A DNA stretch of 64,000 nucleotides, from the NCBI RefSeq assembly GCF_001665395.1, contig NZ_LZSG01000023.1, positions 1-64,000 of the forward strand. The letters run 5' to 3'. This DNA is from Mycobacterium sp. 1164966.3. GTDB taxonomy: Bacteria > Actinomycetota > Actinomycetes > Mycobacteriales > Mycobacteriaceae. The stretch's first letter is position 1. Every line of letters starts with the position of its first letter. Made by a program: the position numbers and the translations under genes. Below the pieces are notes generated by a model, which ran no database searches, was not told the origin of the DNA, and was given only the letters and a program-made list of their open reading frames with translations. This document shows positions 44,286-53,583 of the stretch, piece after piece.

Positions 44286-45068
44286 ATGACGGGACGATTG
44301 GCGGGCAAGGTCGCGCTGGTCAGCGGCGGCGCGCGCGGGATGGGCGCGTCGCACGTGCGGGCGATGGTGGACGAGGGCGCGAAGGTGGTGTTCGGCGACA
44401 TCCTCGACCACGAGGGCGAGCTGGTAGCCAAGGAAGTCGGCGATTCCTGCCGATACGTCTCGCTTGACGTCACCAAGCCCGAGCAGTGGGAGGCTGCGGT
44501 AGCCACTGCCCTCGACGTATTCGGCGGGCTCGACATACTGGTCAACAACGCGGGGATCATCAACATCGGCACTATCGAGGACTACGAGCTTTCCGAATGG
44601 CAGCGGATCCTCGACATCAACCTGACCGGAGTGTTCCTTGGTATCCGCGCAGTCGCCAAGCCGATGAAGGAAGCCGGACGTGGTTCCATCATCAACATCT
44701 CGTCGATCGAAGGACTGGCCGGGACGATCGCGTGCCATGGTTACACCGCAACCAAATTCGGTGTCCGCGGCCTCACCAAGTCAGCCGCGCTGGAGTTGGG
44801 GCCGAGCGGAATCCGAGTGAACTCCATCCACCCCGGCCTCATCAAGACACCGATGACAGAATGGGTTCCCGAGGACATCTTCCAGACCGCCCTCGGCCGG
44901 ATCGCCGAGCCGCGAGAGGTGTCCAACCTCGTCGTCTACCTCGCCAGCGACGAGTCCAGCTACTCTACCGGCTCAGAGTTCGTCGTCGACGGCGGTTGCG
45001 TGGCCGGGCTCGCTCACAAGGACTTCTCCGCGGTCGACACCGCGCAACAACCGGAGTGGGTCACCTAA
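44286..45068 (+). CDS. fabG3: 3-alpha/20-beta-hydroxysteroid dehydrogenase (FabG3 type)
   Basis: A 260-residue SDR that reads along its length like M. tuberculosis FabG3 (Rv2002): LVSGGARGMGASHVRAMV, VVFGDILD, NNAGI, IINISSIEGLAG, CHGYTATKFGVRGLTK and DGGCVAGLAHKDF. Catalytic residues are Ser140, Tyr153 and Lys157. FabG3 is an NADH-dependent ketosteroid reductase. CGGAGGA lies 7 nt upstream of the ATG. It fits the catabolic context of the monooxygenase and SDR genes on the other strand. A hairpin repeat follows the stop within 4 nt. Confidence 0.92.
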   Translation: MTGRLAGKVALVSGGARGMGASHVRAMVDEGAKVVFGDILDHEGELVAKEVGDSCRYVSLDVTKPEQWEAAVATALDVFGGLDILVNNAGIINIGTIEDYELSEWQRILDINLTGVFLGIRAVAKPMKEAGRGSIINISSIEGLAGTIACHGYTATKFGVRGLTKSAALELGPSGIRVNSIHPGLIKTPMTEWVPEDIFQTALGRIAEPREVSNLVVYLASDESSYSTGSEFVVDGGCVAGLAHKDFSAVDTAQQPEWVT

Positions 45069-45071
45069 GTT

Positions 45072-45135
45072 CGGCGAGCAGACGCAGAAGCCCCCGATTT
45101 CGTGCCGAAACGGGGGCTTCTGCGTCTTCTCGCCG
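45072..45135. repeat. Dispersed hairpin repeat, copy C
   Basis: A 64-base palindrome directly after the fabG3 stop, with CGGCGAGCAGACGCAGAAGC as left arm and one mismatch to the right arm (AGC against TTC). The inner stem differs from copies A and B but the outer GAGCAGACGC is conserved. It sits between two convergent genes, so it could act as bidirectional terminator. Confidence 0.75.
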
Positions 45136-45144
45136 GGTCTATAG

Positions 45145-45996
45145 CTAGCGTGCCGCGTGTTCGAGCGTCGCGTCAAAGCGTTTCTTGTCGACCTCGTCGA
45201 CACAAAAACCTCGACTGGCGAGCCGTTGCCGAAAAAACGCCGCGCTCACGCCGTCGGGCAGCCTGGCACCGGTCTCGCGGGAGAACACGCGCGCCTGCGG
45301 CAGGATGACGTCGCGACCGCGCGCGGCAAACCGGATCGTGGTTCCGTCGGCGGTGACGGCCGAATACTCGTATTCGAGCAACTCGAACCAGCCACCCGGC
45401 GCCCGCACAGAAACCGACGAATCCGGTGCCACCCGAAACTCATGTCCCCGCTTGACGAACGGAACAAGATTGAACCAGATGAGCAAGAGGCCTGGCACGA
45501 TGAGGACGAACAGAGCGTAGGCGTGAGTTTCTTCCAGATGCGCATCGTATGACCAACCGGTAACCATCTCGGCGGTCCAGCCTGCGACGAAAGCGCCCAT
45601 GTCGCTGAGCACCTCGCGGATCGTCGCACGACCGGTGGACAGGTCGTACGCGATCGCGCCGGTCGCGCCGATTCCTCCAACGGTCAATGCAACGCCCAGC
45701 AGGACCAGTCCCCAGCTCGTACGTGACACGAATGCGCCGCGCACGTCCGCCGGTTCCGCAATGTCGACCTTCGGTCCCCCGAGCGGCTTGGCCATGCACC
45801 AGATGCTGACGGCGAGGGCGATGCCCAGCGCCAAGAATTCGACTGCACCGAACGAGGGGCGATCCGAATGAGCAATCGCCACGCCTATGAAGGTCAGCCA
45901 AGCAGTCCACCGCAGGGCCCGCTGCCAGCTCGCCAGGCGTCTTTCCGGGGTCGACTCATCCTCGTCGACCCCGTCATCCTCCACTTGGTGACCCAT
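45145..45996 (-). CDS. Four-helix membrane protein, unknown function
   Basis: A ~283-residue protein with four predicted transmembrane segments: WTAWLTFIGVAIAH, FGAVEFLALGIALAVSIWCM, TSWGLVLLGVALTVGGIGATG and YALFVLIVPGLLLIWFNLVPF. The C-terminal ~90 residues form a soluble beta-rich domain with FELLEYEYSAVTADGTTIRF and VFSRETGARLPDG. The start at 45996 (MGHQVEDDG) gives an acidic N-terminus before the first helix. I do not recognise a named family. Confidence 0.65.
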   Translation of the reverse strand: MGHQVEDDGVDEDESTPERRLASWQRALRWTAWLTFIGVAIAHSDRPSFGAVEFLALGIALAVSIWCMAKPLGGPKVDIAEPADVRGAFVSRTSWGLVLLGVALTVGGIGATGAIAYDLSTGRATIREVLSDMGAFVAGWTAEMVTGWSYDAHLEETHAYALFVLIVPGLLLIWFNLVPFVKRGHEFRVAPDSSVSVRAPGGWFELLEYEYSAVTADGTTIRFAARGRDVILPQARVFSRETGARLPDGVSAAFFRQRLASRGFCVDEVDKKRFDATLEHAAR

Positions 45997-46020
45997 CCCG
46001 GGATCGTAACGTCCGCGCCG

Positions 46021-46056
46021 CGCGAGCAGACGCAAAAGGTCACGAGTACCTGCCGA
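46021..46056. repeat. Dispersed hairpin repeat, degraded copy E
   Basis: CGCGAGCAGACGCAAAAGG begins the stretch, and TGCCGAAACG (as in the loop of copy C) follows, but the right arm is no longer complementary. It appears to be a decayed copy of the copy C type, upstream of the four-helix membrane protein gene. Confidence 0.45.
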
Positions 46057-46232
46057 AACGCGGCCTCCGCAAGCAAGTGATGACCCCAGCTGCGCTGCTT
46101 GCCGCATGCCGTTCCAAGAATCCTCCAAGGATCCTTTGAGACCCCGGCGACAGCGTTGCGTATCGGCCGCATAGGGACAGCTGCGACGCATGGTCCCCTA
46201 CCCGGCCATGTCCGCCGCACGAGGAAAGCACC

Positions 46233-48167
46233 ATGACCGAGATCGTCCACGCCCTACCGCCCGTGACCCGTAGCGGCCTCACGGAACTGGCCCCGCTGTT
46301 AGATGCGTTGGCCGCGGTCGCTGTGCGTGGCGAAGTGCCGGGTCCTGAGCTGCTGACTCGCGTCGCGCAGGCCCGCTCGAAGCTGTCGATCTTGGCGTCG
46401 CCGCCCGCCGATGGAGAGCCGTACTCGCGCTCGATTCTGCGTGTCGACGACGAGGTTGAGATCATGCTCGCGCGCTGGCGTTCTGGAAACAGCTGTGCAC
46501 CGCATGACCACGGAGGTTCGGGCGGCTTCGTCATCCCCGTCGAGGGCACGTTCACGGAGCGCCGGTTCACGTGGGACGGCCCGCAGCTGGTCGTGGCCGA
46601 GAAGGCGATCCGCCCCGAAGGCGCGCCAATTCGGATCACGCCCGACGTGATTCACGACATGACCGCCGGAAAGTACGGACTGACACTGCATTTCTACAGT
46701 CCGCCCGCGGCGGGCATGCGGGTGTTCGACCTGGAGCGGGCCGAGGTGCTGGAGTTGGTCGGCAACTACGGGGCATGGATACCGCAAGGCGATCATCCGC
46801 GCATCCCCTTCGCACAGATAGCACCCAAAAGCCAAGTGAGGCCATTGGTTTGGGTGGCCCACACCACCCACTACCGTGGCGGGTCGGCCGAATTCTCGGT
46901 TGCCGCGGCCACCATGGCCCGCGAACTGGGCGCCGCCAATCCCGACGCCGACGTCGTCGTCTCCGGCCTGCACCACAAGGCCGACTTCTCAGCCGAGCTG
47001 GCAAAGTTCGCCGCTTCGGGCCGACAGGTCAGCGAGCTGCACTTGATCAGCCACGCCGGGATGTACGGTCCGATGTTCGGCTCGACGGACTGGCCCGAGC
47101 AGTTCTCGCCGCACGAGTGGCGCGACATGGCAATTCCGTTCTCCCCCAACGGGCGTGCATACTTCCACGCCTGCCGCACCGCGCGCTGGTTCGCGCCATT
47201 CTTTGCCGACGTGTTCGGAGTCCCCACTTTCGGCAACTACAACTACACCACCGTGTCTGCTCGCAAAGACCGGTTTGCGTGGGCGGGTCGCCATCCGGCG
47301 GCCCGCCCGAGTCTTTACATGATCGCCGCGCCCGGCAAGAAATCGCACGGCTGGGTCGGAAGCATCCGCAAGTACTCCGGCTGCGCGGCGGAGCCGTTGA
47401 TACAGAGCCTTCCGGCCACGGCGCAACCGGAACGGTCCTACGACCGAGTGGCCGAGCTCTACGACCGCGCCTACGCGGACATCAAAGTTCGCGAGGCCGA
47501 GTGGAAGTGGGTGGCCGACAAGGTATCCCGGGTCCGCGCTGAGCTTGGCCGCGGCTTGCGAGTGCTGGAAATTGGTTGCGGCAACGGCGCTTTGCTGCGC
47601 GAGCTGGATGACCGCGGTGACATCGACTTCGGCATCGGGGTAGACAGTTCGGCGGGAATGCTGGACAAAGCCCGCGAGCACAGCCGCGACCGGACCAGGC
47701 TGCGGTTCGTCAAAGTCAACGGCCCGGATTTGGATGTCCCCGACGAACACGTCGACGTGGTGATCTCGTTCCTGTCGTTCCGATACCTGGACTGGGATCC
47801 GGTGATGGCAGAGATCCGGCGCGTCCTGGTTCCGCGCGGACGGCTGTGGGTAGTGGACATGGTGCAACACCCGGTACGCGCACGAGAGTTGGGCGTGCTC
47901 GCCCGTTCGGCCATGGCGCATCTGCGCACGCGGCGTGCCCGACCACAGTTCGCTAAGGACCTGGCCGCGTTGACGACGCACCCCGACTGGCTGACCATGG
48001 TGCGGCACAACCCGATTCGTGCCGAACACGAGTATCAGTGGTATTTTGCCAGCCGCTTCCCCGGCACTCGACTGGACACGCTGACAGCAACCAGGTCTGC
48101 GCGGGTGGTGGCATTCGATTCCGGACCATTGGACAAGGGGCAGACCGCCCCCCTCACCTATCCGTGA
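46233..48167 (+). CDS. Cysteine dioxygenase - caspase-like - methyltransferase fusion
   Basis: A 644-residue three-part protein. Residues ~40-165 are a cysteine-dioxygenase cupin: Arg66 in YSRSIL, iron ligands His91 and His93 (CAPHDHG) and His141 (VIHDM), and Tyr155 in LHFYSPP, the position of the CDO active-site Tyr. Residues ~203-390 have a strand/helix pattern with LHLISHAGMYGPM (His274) and AYFHACRTARW (Cys314), the His/Cys arrangement of clan CD (caspase-like) proteins; this is my reading by eye. Residues ~403-640 are a class I SAM methyltransferase (VLEIGCGNG at 444-452, YLDW, LWVVDM). A ribosome site precedes the ATG and the racemase gene starts 4 nt after the stop. CDO makes cysteine sulfinate from cysteine; what the other parts do is unknown. 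Confidence 0.75.
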   Translation: MTEIVHALPPVTRSGLTELAPLLDALAAVAVRGEVPGPELLTRVAQARSKLSILASPPADGEPYSRSILRVDDEVEIMLARWRSGNSCAPHDHGGSGGFVIPVEGTFTERRFTWDGPQLVVAEKAIRPEGAPIRITPDVIHDMTAGKYGLTLHFYSPPAAGMRVFDLERAEVLELVGNYGAWIPQGDHPRIPFAQIAPKSQVRPLVWVAHTTHYRGGSAEFSVAAATMARELGAANPDADVVVSGLHHKADFSAELAKFAASGRQVSELHLISHAGMYGPMFGSTDWPEQFSPHEWRDMAIPFSPNGRAYFHACRTARWFAPFFADVFGVPTFGNYNYTTVSARKDRFAWAGRHPAARPSLYMIAAPGKKSHGWVGSIRKYSGCAAEPLIQSLPATAQPERSYDRVAELYDRAYADIKVREAEWKWVADKVSRVRAELGRGLRVLEIGCGNGALLRELDDRGDIDFGIGVDSSAGMLDKAREHSRDRTRLRFVKVNGPDLDVPDEHVDVVISFLSFRYLDWDPVMAEIRRVLVPRGRLWVVDMVQHPVRARELGVLARSAMAHLRTRRARPQFAKDLAALTTHPDWLTMVRHNPIRAEHEYQWYFASRFPGTRLDTLTATRSARVVAFDSGPLDKGQTAPLTYP

Positions 48168-48171
48168 TGTC

Positions 48172-48951
48172 ATGACCACGAATTCTTGCTTGGGAATTGT
48201 CGATTGGGGGATCGGCGGTATCGGGCTGGTTCGCGCGCTGGACGAGATGGCACCAGGGCTGCCGATCGTGTACTGGTCGGACGCGGAGGCCACCCCTTAC
48301 GGCCGGATGGGCAGCGACGAGCTTGCTACCCGGCTGACCATGGTCGTCACCCAGCTTGCCGAGCGGGGAGCCACCGAGGTAGTGCTGGCCTGCAACGCGG
48401 CCAGCACGGTGGTCGGACGGCTTGGGGCGACACCGATTCCGGTGGAGGGCATCATCGAGCACGGACTGGCCTCCGTGCCCGACGACATTGGGGGTCCGAT
48501 CGGCGTGGTAGGCGGACGTCGCACCATCGCCGGCGGCCACTACCGGCGCGGCCTCGAAAGACGAGGCCACGTTGTGCGGTCGCGGGTGGCACAGCCGTTG
48601 TCCGCCCACATCGAGGCCGGCCGCACCTGCTCACCGCAATTCCGCACAGACTTGGCCAGGATCATCGCGCCGTTACGAGGGGTCGACGCGCTGGTCCTGG
48701 CCTGCACTCACTACCCCGCCGCGAGTCGTTGGTTCAAAGCCGCGCTGCCGCAAGCCATGTTGATCGATCCCGCCGAGCGGCTGGCCGCGGCGATTGCGGC
48801 GCGGCATCCTCACACTTTGAATGCAGGGTCACGGCAGCGGGTGTTTCTGACCACCGGCGATCCCGAGGCCATGCGGGTCGGGGCAGCCCGCGCCTGGGGT
48901 TCCGTGTTGGCCGCTACCGCCGTAACGCGCGAGGCCCGGTTGGTGGCCTAA
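48172..48951 (+). CDS. Asp/Glu racemase family protein, non-canonical MurI homologue
   Basis: A 259-residue protein of the Asp/Glu racemase superfamily. Both catalytic cysteines are present: Cys74 (ACNAAST) and Cys178 (ACTHYP). In the first motif, DSGxGG of glutamate racemase reads DWGIGG (Asp11-Trp12), so the serine that contacts substrate amine is Trp. This suggests a different substrate from L-glutamate. It starts 4 nt after the fusion gene, so the two are co-translated. Cysteine sulfinate, the CDO product, is an aspartate analogue and a tempting substrate, but that is inference. A separate peptidoglycan MurI should exist elsewhere in the genome. Confidence 0.78.
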   Translation: MTTNSCLGIVDWGIGGIGLVRALDEMAPGLPIVYWSDAEATPYGRMGSDELATRLTMVVTQLAERGATEVVLACNAASTVVGRLGATPIPVEGIIEHGLASVPDDIGGPIGVVGGRRTIAGGHYRRGLERRGHVVRSRVAQPLSAHIEAGRTCSPQFRTDLARIIAPLRGVDALVLACTHYPAASRWFKAALPQAMLIDPAERLAAAIAARHPHTLNAGSRQRVFLTTGDPEAMRVGAARAWGSVLAATAVTREARLVA

Positions 48952-48956
48952 ATGCG

Positions 48957-51900
48957 TCAAACCGCCCTAGCTGCAAGCGGTTCGAACTCGAGGGTGAGCG
49001 CTTTTGCTCGTAGCTGCGCCATGAACTCACCATGAGCGGCCTCGTCACCCTGCGCGCGGGCAAGCAACCCGCGCAGGCGCAATAGCGGCAGTTCGTGAAG
49101 GATAAAGCCCGGGTCGGTCGGTACCGCCGCCAGCCGGTCGATCGCAAATTGTGCTTCGAGAAGGTCGTTTTCAGTGCCGCGGGCGACTAACGCCTCCACG
49201 AGAGCGGTGGCTGCCAGCCAAAGCCATATCATGTCGCCCGACGCATAGTCGTCTTCGACAACCGTGCGACCGAGTTTGATGGCGCCGTCCAGATCTCCGA
49301 GTCGTGCTTTCTGCCTGGCTATCTCGGGATCAACGATGGCGAGCGCCAAGCCAATAAATCGCTGACTCGATGCAGAGTCCCGCGCCTGAACCAGAAGCGC
49401 CAGACCCTCGTCCCGTGCGCCGTGTTCAATCTTTGTGAAGCCGTGGGTCAGTCGTGCGAGACCCAGGGTAAAGTCGTCACCGCTCTGCTCGGCGATACGC
49501 AGTGCCTCGGCGGTGTCCGCCAATGCGGTCGCATCGGCCGCTAATGCGCCAAAAGGAATGGCCAACACGTACTTCCACATGATCGCCGCCACATGGTCCT
49601 GAGGTTCCACCTGGGCCGCGACGGCGATGGCAGCGTCGGCGTCGACTTGCCAATCCGGAATGCCCAGGCACATCTTCGAAAACGCCGACATGCCCAACGC
49701 CATTGCCAGCGGAGAACCGAAGACAAGGTTACCCTTGGTCGCGTCCCCGGCGGCCAGATCAATGACGCGGTCCGCTAAGCGCAGCGCTTCGCGAATCTCG
49801 CCGGACTCATTTTTGGGGTAGATCATACTGAAGTGCAGAGCTACCAAAAGCGTTGGATCTCCGATTGATTCGATGAGTTCAGTCAGCTCGCTGGCGAGTA
49901 TGGCCGCGTCGCGAACACGGCCATTGGCTGCGAGTGCCATGACGACGCCGCCCATGCCAATGGCCAGAGATACCTGGTCGTCGGCTTGGTCGCAGAGCTG
50001 GCGAAGTTCGTCGAACCCGGTGTCACCGGGACGGCCGCCGGCAAGAGTTGTGGTGGCGCACAGCAGAGTTCGGGGCTCGATCTGCATCCGTAGCCGACCC
50101 GGTTCATCAGCGGGCAGTCGTTCGGCGACCTGGCATGCGCGCTGCCAACTGGTGCGGGCCGATGTCAGGTCTCGGTAGCGCGACCAGGCTCCGGCCCGCA
50201 TGTGCCAGTCGAAGGCTGCCTGCAGATCTCCTGCAGCTTCGAGATGTTCGGCAATCAATGCGGCGTTTTGGTCGGCTGACTCGGGATCGCGCGCTTCAAT
50301 GACGTTGGCGACTCGCCGATGAAGTTCGGCCCGTTCCGATTTCAGCTGTGACTCGTACGCCACCGCGCGGATGAGCGGATGGCGAAACGCGTATTCAGCG
50401 TGCGGAGCAAACCGCACCTGATCGATGAGTTCGAGCCGCAGCAGCTCACAAAGAACGGCCGCCAGCGTGTCGGTATCCTCCAGCAGGGTTTCGAGCAGGT
50501 CGGGTGTGAAACGTGCTCCGACAACAGCTCCGGCATACAGTGCCCGCTTTGCACTGCTGTCCAGGCGGTCGATTCGGGCCGCGATGGTGGCCTGCAGGGT
50601 GCTCGGCAGGCTGATGGTGGCGGTCGGATGCCGACAGACGTAGTTGCCGCGGTCACCGTCGAGCACACCCCGTCCGGCCAAGTCCCGGACGATCTCTTCA
50701 ACGAAAAATGGGTTCCCGACGGCCTGTTCGGCAATTTGCTCGGTTAGCTCCGCCACCGAAAGATCCCCACCGAGCAGTTCACCGACGAGTGCGCGGGTCT
50801 GTTTGGCATTTAACGGCGCCAGGGCAATCGTCTGGCTACCGGGTGGATGCGACAGCGGGCCACGGTATTCCGGGCGATAGGTAATCAGGACCACCGAGTG
50901 GGTTTGCGGGACGACGGTGAGAAATTCGGCCAGCATGGCCTCACTGGCTTCGTCGATCCAGTGCGCGTCCTCGACCACATATACCGCGGGCCGGGTGCGG
51001 GCCAAGCCCGCCGCGTTCAGCATCGCCGTCAACCGCCGCCGCCGCGCGTCGGGAGTGATGGGCGGCAACGCAATTGCGGAGTCGGCGATCCCGAGCAGAT
51101 CATCGAGCAGCAGCACTCCTCTGGGTCCGCATCGGGGATGCGCTCGCGAACCGTGGCCCGGGCCGCATCAGCGGCGACATCGCCGATGCGGAACACCGCT
51201 CGCAGCAGGCGAGCCACCACGTGGAACGGGACATCTCGAGTGTGGGATTCGCAGTAGGTGCTGAACACCTCGACGCCGCGGTGGGCGGCGAATGACGTCG
51301 CCTCACCGACCGTACGGCTCTTGCCGATGCCCGCCGGTCCGACGACCCCGGCCACACAACCATCGCCATCGATCGACTGATCGACGATCCCGTTCAGCGT
51401 GTTGAGCTCCCAGGTGCGGCCCACCAGGTTCGGCTCGCGCCGCTTGCGCTGCATGCGCTCGTCGCCGACCGCCACCAACCTGCGCGCGGGAACCGGCGCC
51501 TTTGCACCCTTGATATGCACCAGCTCGGAATCGCCGAGCACCGTGGCATGCTCCACGAGCGTGGCGGTGGATTCACTGATCATCACGCCCCCGGGCGGGG
51601 CCGCCGATTCCATGCGTTGCGCCATCCCGACCTGCTCGCCGATCGCGGTGTAACCGGCCGCACCCGAAGCGATTTCACCGGCGATCACCTGACCGGAATT
51701 GAGCCCGATCCGCAGTTGCAGCGCGATCCCGTCCGAGCGCTCGAATCCGCCTGCCAGCCTGCGTATTTCGTCCTGTATGCGCAACGCGGCCAGACAAGCG
51801 CGAAGCGCGTGATCCTCCAGCGCAACCGGCGCGCCGAACATCGCCATGATGCCGTCGCCAGTGAACTTGTCGACCGTGCCGCCGTCGCGCTGCACGGCGG

Positions 51901-52126
51901 CGGCCGATAGGCTGAATACCTCGGCCATGACCTCGCGCAACCGCTCGGCACCCACGAACGCGGCAATATCCATCGAGTGCACCACGTCGGCGAACAAGAC
52001 GGTGACCTGCTTGTACTCCGCCGAACCGGGGCTGCGCCTCAGCGGTGTACCGCACTCGCTGCAAAACTTCGCCGATGCGGCCAGCAGGCTTCCGCACGAC
52101 GAGCACGACACTTCCGTGGTCGTCAT
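48957..52126 (-). pseudogene. Adenylate cyclase-AAA ATPase-TPR regulator, frameshifted
   Basis: Two frames that together make one ~1056-residue protein. From the ATG at 52126: a double zinc ribbon (CSSCGSLLAASAKFCSECG), a class III cyclase domain (LFADVVHS, DKFTGDGIMAMFG, IGLNSGQ, GEQVGMAQRME), then a P-loop (GPAGIGKS). At about 51117-51120 one base is missing (GAGGA then GTG), and the frame switches. The second frame continues with DDLLGI, Walker B VYVVEDAHW, and TPR-like helical repeats to 48957. It may be a true pseudogene or a sequencing error. In the cyclase domain the usual Asn is Gly (QVGMAQR). Confidence 0.75.
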
Positions 52127-52139
52127 CTTCCGTATCGTG

Positions 52140-52520
52140 TCACGTCTGCCGACCGGACAAGGGCGAACCGACGCGATGAGCAGTGCCGTCGGGATCGACA
52201 TAGGCGAATTCGCGCAAGCCGTACGGTCTGTCGTGCGGTGCGACGAACCGGCCATCAAGGTCCTCGAGCGAATGCCACTCCGCATACAGCGCGTCGGCGT
52301 CGCTGACGTAGAGGTACACGCTGGCCGCGGTGCGCAGCGGATCATGCTCGTCCCATTCGGTGACGTGGAGTGACACCGAGCCGCGGTCGGCGAAGCCGTA
52401 CCGGTCTGGACCTTCGTAGGCACGAACGTCGAATCCGAGCCGGCGGTAGCGGTCAAGCGCGAGATCCAGATTCCGGACGGGGACGATTGGCGATACCGAG
52501 ATGAAGTCGATTCCGGCCAC
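52140..52520 (-). CDS. Glyoxalase/bleomycin-resistance-like VOC protein
   Basis: A ~126-residue VOC protein. Segments are IDFISVSPIVPVRNLDLALDRY, DRYGFADRGSVSLHVTEWDE, VYLYVSDADALYAEW and FAYVDPDGTAHRVG. The N-terminal metal-type residue pattern of bleomycin-binding proteins fits loosely; metal ligands are not all present, so it may be a binder. The GTG at 52520 is chosen because an ATG at 52562 overlaps the start of the divergent gene; the true start is uncertain. It begins 34 nt from the divergent membrane protein and ends 13 nt before the cyclase start. Confidence 0.7.
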   Translation of the reverse strand: MAGIDFISVSPIVPVRNLDLALDRYRRLGFDVRAYEGPDRYGFADRGSVSLHVTEWDEHDPLRTAASVYLYVSDADALYAEWHSLEDLDGRFVAPHDRPYGLREFAYVDPDGTAHRVGSPLSGRQT

Positions 52521-52560
52521 ACCACAGTCTGGCAGCCGATCGCACGCCAGAATAAGGCCC

Positions 52561-52950
52561 ATGACCACACCACTAGTTGAGCGCGATGCGGGCCAGACCG
52601 CCGCGTACCGAATCGCGGCGCTGTTGTTCGGCGTCGGTACCGTCCACTTCCTGGCACCAAAACCGTTCGACGACATCATCCCGGTCGAGCTGCCGGGAAG
52701 CCCGCGGTTTTACACCTACGCGTCGGGTGTGGCCGAGTTGGTCATCGGAGCACTGCTGCTGCCGCGACGCACCCGCCGGGCCGCCGCGACGGCCGCCGCG
52801 GCCCTGTTCATGGGCGTCTTCCCGGGAAACGTCAACATGGTCCGGCTGTGGTGGAACAAGCCCTGGCCGATGCGCATCGTTGCGCTGGCCCGGCTGCCGC
52901 TACAGATTCCCATGATCACCACCGCGCTGAAGATCAGACGCAACAGCTGA
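52561..52950 (+). CDS. DoxX-like small membrane protein
   Basis: A 129-residue protein with four hydrophobic segments: AAYRIAALLFGVGTVHFL, YTYASGVAELVIGALLL, AAATAAAALFMGVFPGN and MRIVALARLPLQIPMIT. The MVRLWWNKPWP linker and overall size fit the DoxX/DUF4267-like group. Biochemical role is unknown. The ATG at 52561 is adjacent to the divergent VOC gene start. A hairpin with 11-bp arms lies downstream. Confidence 0.75.
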   Translation: MTTPLVERDAGQTAAYRIAALLFGVGTVHFLAPKPFDDIIPVELPGSPRFYTYASGVAELVIGALLLPRRTRRAAATAAAALFMGVFPGNVNMVRLWWNKPWPMRIVALARLPLQIPMITTALKIRRNS

Positions 52951-52964
52951 TCCGTTTGGGCGCC

Positions 52965-53024
52965 GCGAGCGTCCCCAAAATGCCGGGCTATGCGGCGAAT
53001 CGGTGTACATATAGGGACGCTCGC
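52965..53024. terminator. Long-arm inverted repeat between DoxX-like and PPOX genes
   Basis: GCGAGCGTCCC at 52965-52975 and GGGACGCTCGC at 53014-53024 are perfect 11-bp arms with a 38-base loop. It begins 15 nt after the DoxX-like stop. The arm sequence differs from the GAGCAGACGC family but shares its overall design. Confidence 0.5.
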
Positions 53025-53094
53025 CCGTGGTCGGGCTTTGGCGTGCCGGCCTCGGTAACCTGATGACTTGTCAACTGTCGAGAGGGGCTGGCTT

Positions 53095-53529
53095 ATGTCC
53101 GGGACCGTCGATGGGGCCACGATCCTGTCCGAACACGAATGCTGGGATCTACTCAAGAGCATGTCGCTGGGAAGGCTGGTCACCGCCGCCGACGGCCGGC
53201 CGCAGATCTTCCCGGTCAACTTCGCCGTGCAGCGCCGCACCCTGTTGTTCCGCACCGCGGAAGGAACCAAGTTGATCAGCGTTGCGATCAACAATCACGT
53301 GGTGTTCGAAGTCGACGACCACAACGTCGCCGAGGGTTGGAGCGTCATCGTGGAAGGCACGACACGTTCCCTTCGTACCGACGAGGAGATCGAGGAAGCT
53401 GAGCGTGCCCAGTTGTTGCCGTGGACGGCGCACGCGAAAATGCACTATGTCCGAATACTTCCGGAGCGGGTGACCGGCCGGCGATTCCGGTTCGACGCAC
53501 CCCGGCAGGACGAGCCAGCCCGCGGCTGA
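53095..53529 (+). CDS. Pyridoxamine 5'-phosphate oxidase-fold (FMN/F420) protein
   Basis: A ~144-residue split-barrel protein. Segments are LGRLVTAADGRPQIFPVNFAV, LLFRTAEGTKLIS, NHVVFEVDDHN and a helical tail with HAKMHYVRILPERVTGRRF. It fits the PPOX superfamily, which in mycobacteria includes many F420-dependent reductases and FMN binders. No specific substrate can be named. GAGAGGGG precedes the ATG at 53095. It is monocistronic. Confidence 0.8.
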   Translation: MSGTVDGATILSEHECWDLLKSMSLGRLVTAADGRPQIFPVNFAVQRRTLLFRTAEGTKLISVAINNHVVFEVDDHNVAEGWSVIVEGTTRSLRTDEEIEEAERAQLLPWTAHAKMHYVRILPERVTGRRFRFDAPRQDEPARG

Positions 53530-53583
53530 AGCGCCCGCCATCAGCGACGTCGCCGCCGAGGTCGACGCGAAGCAGGCGCGCGA

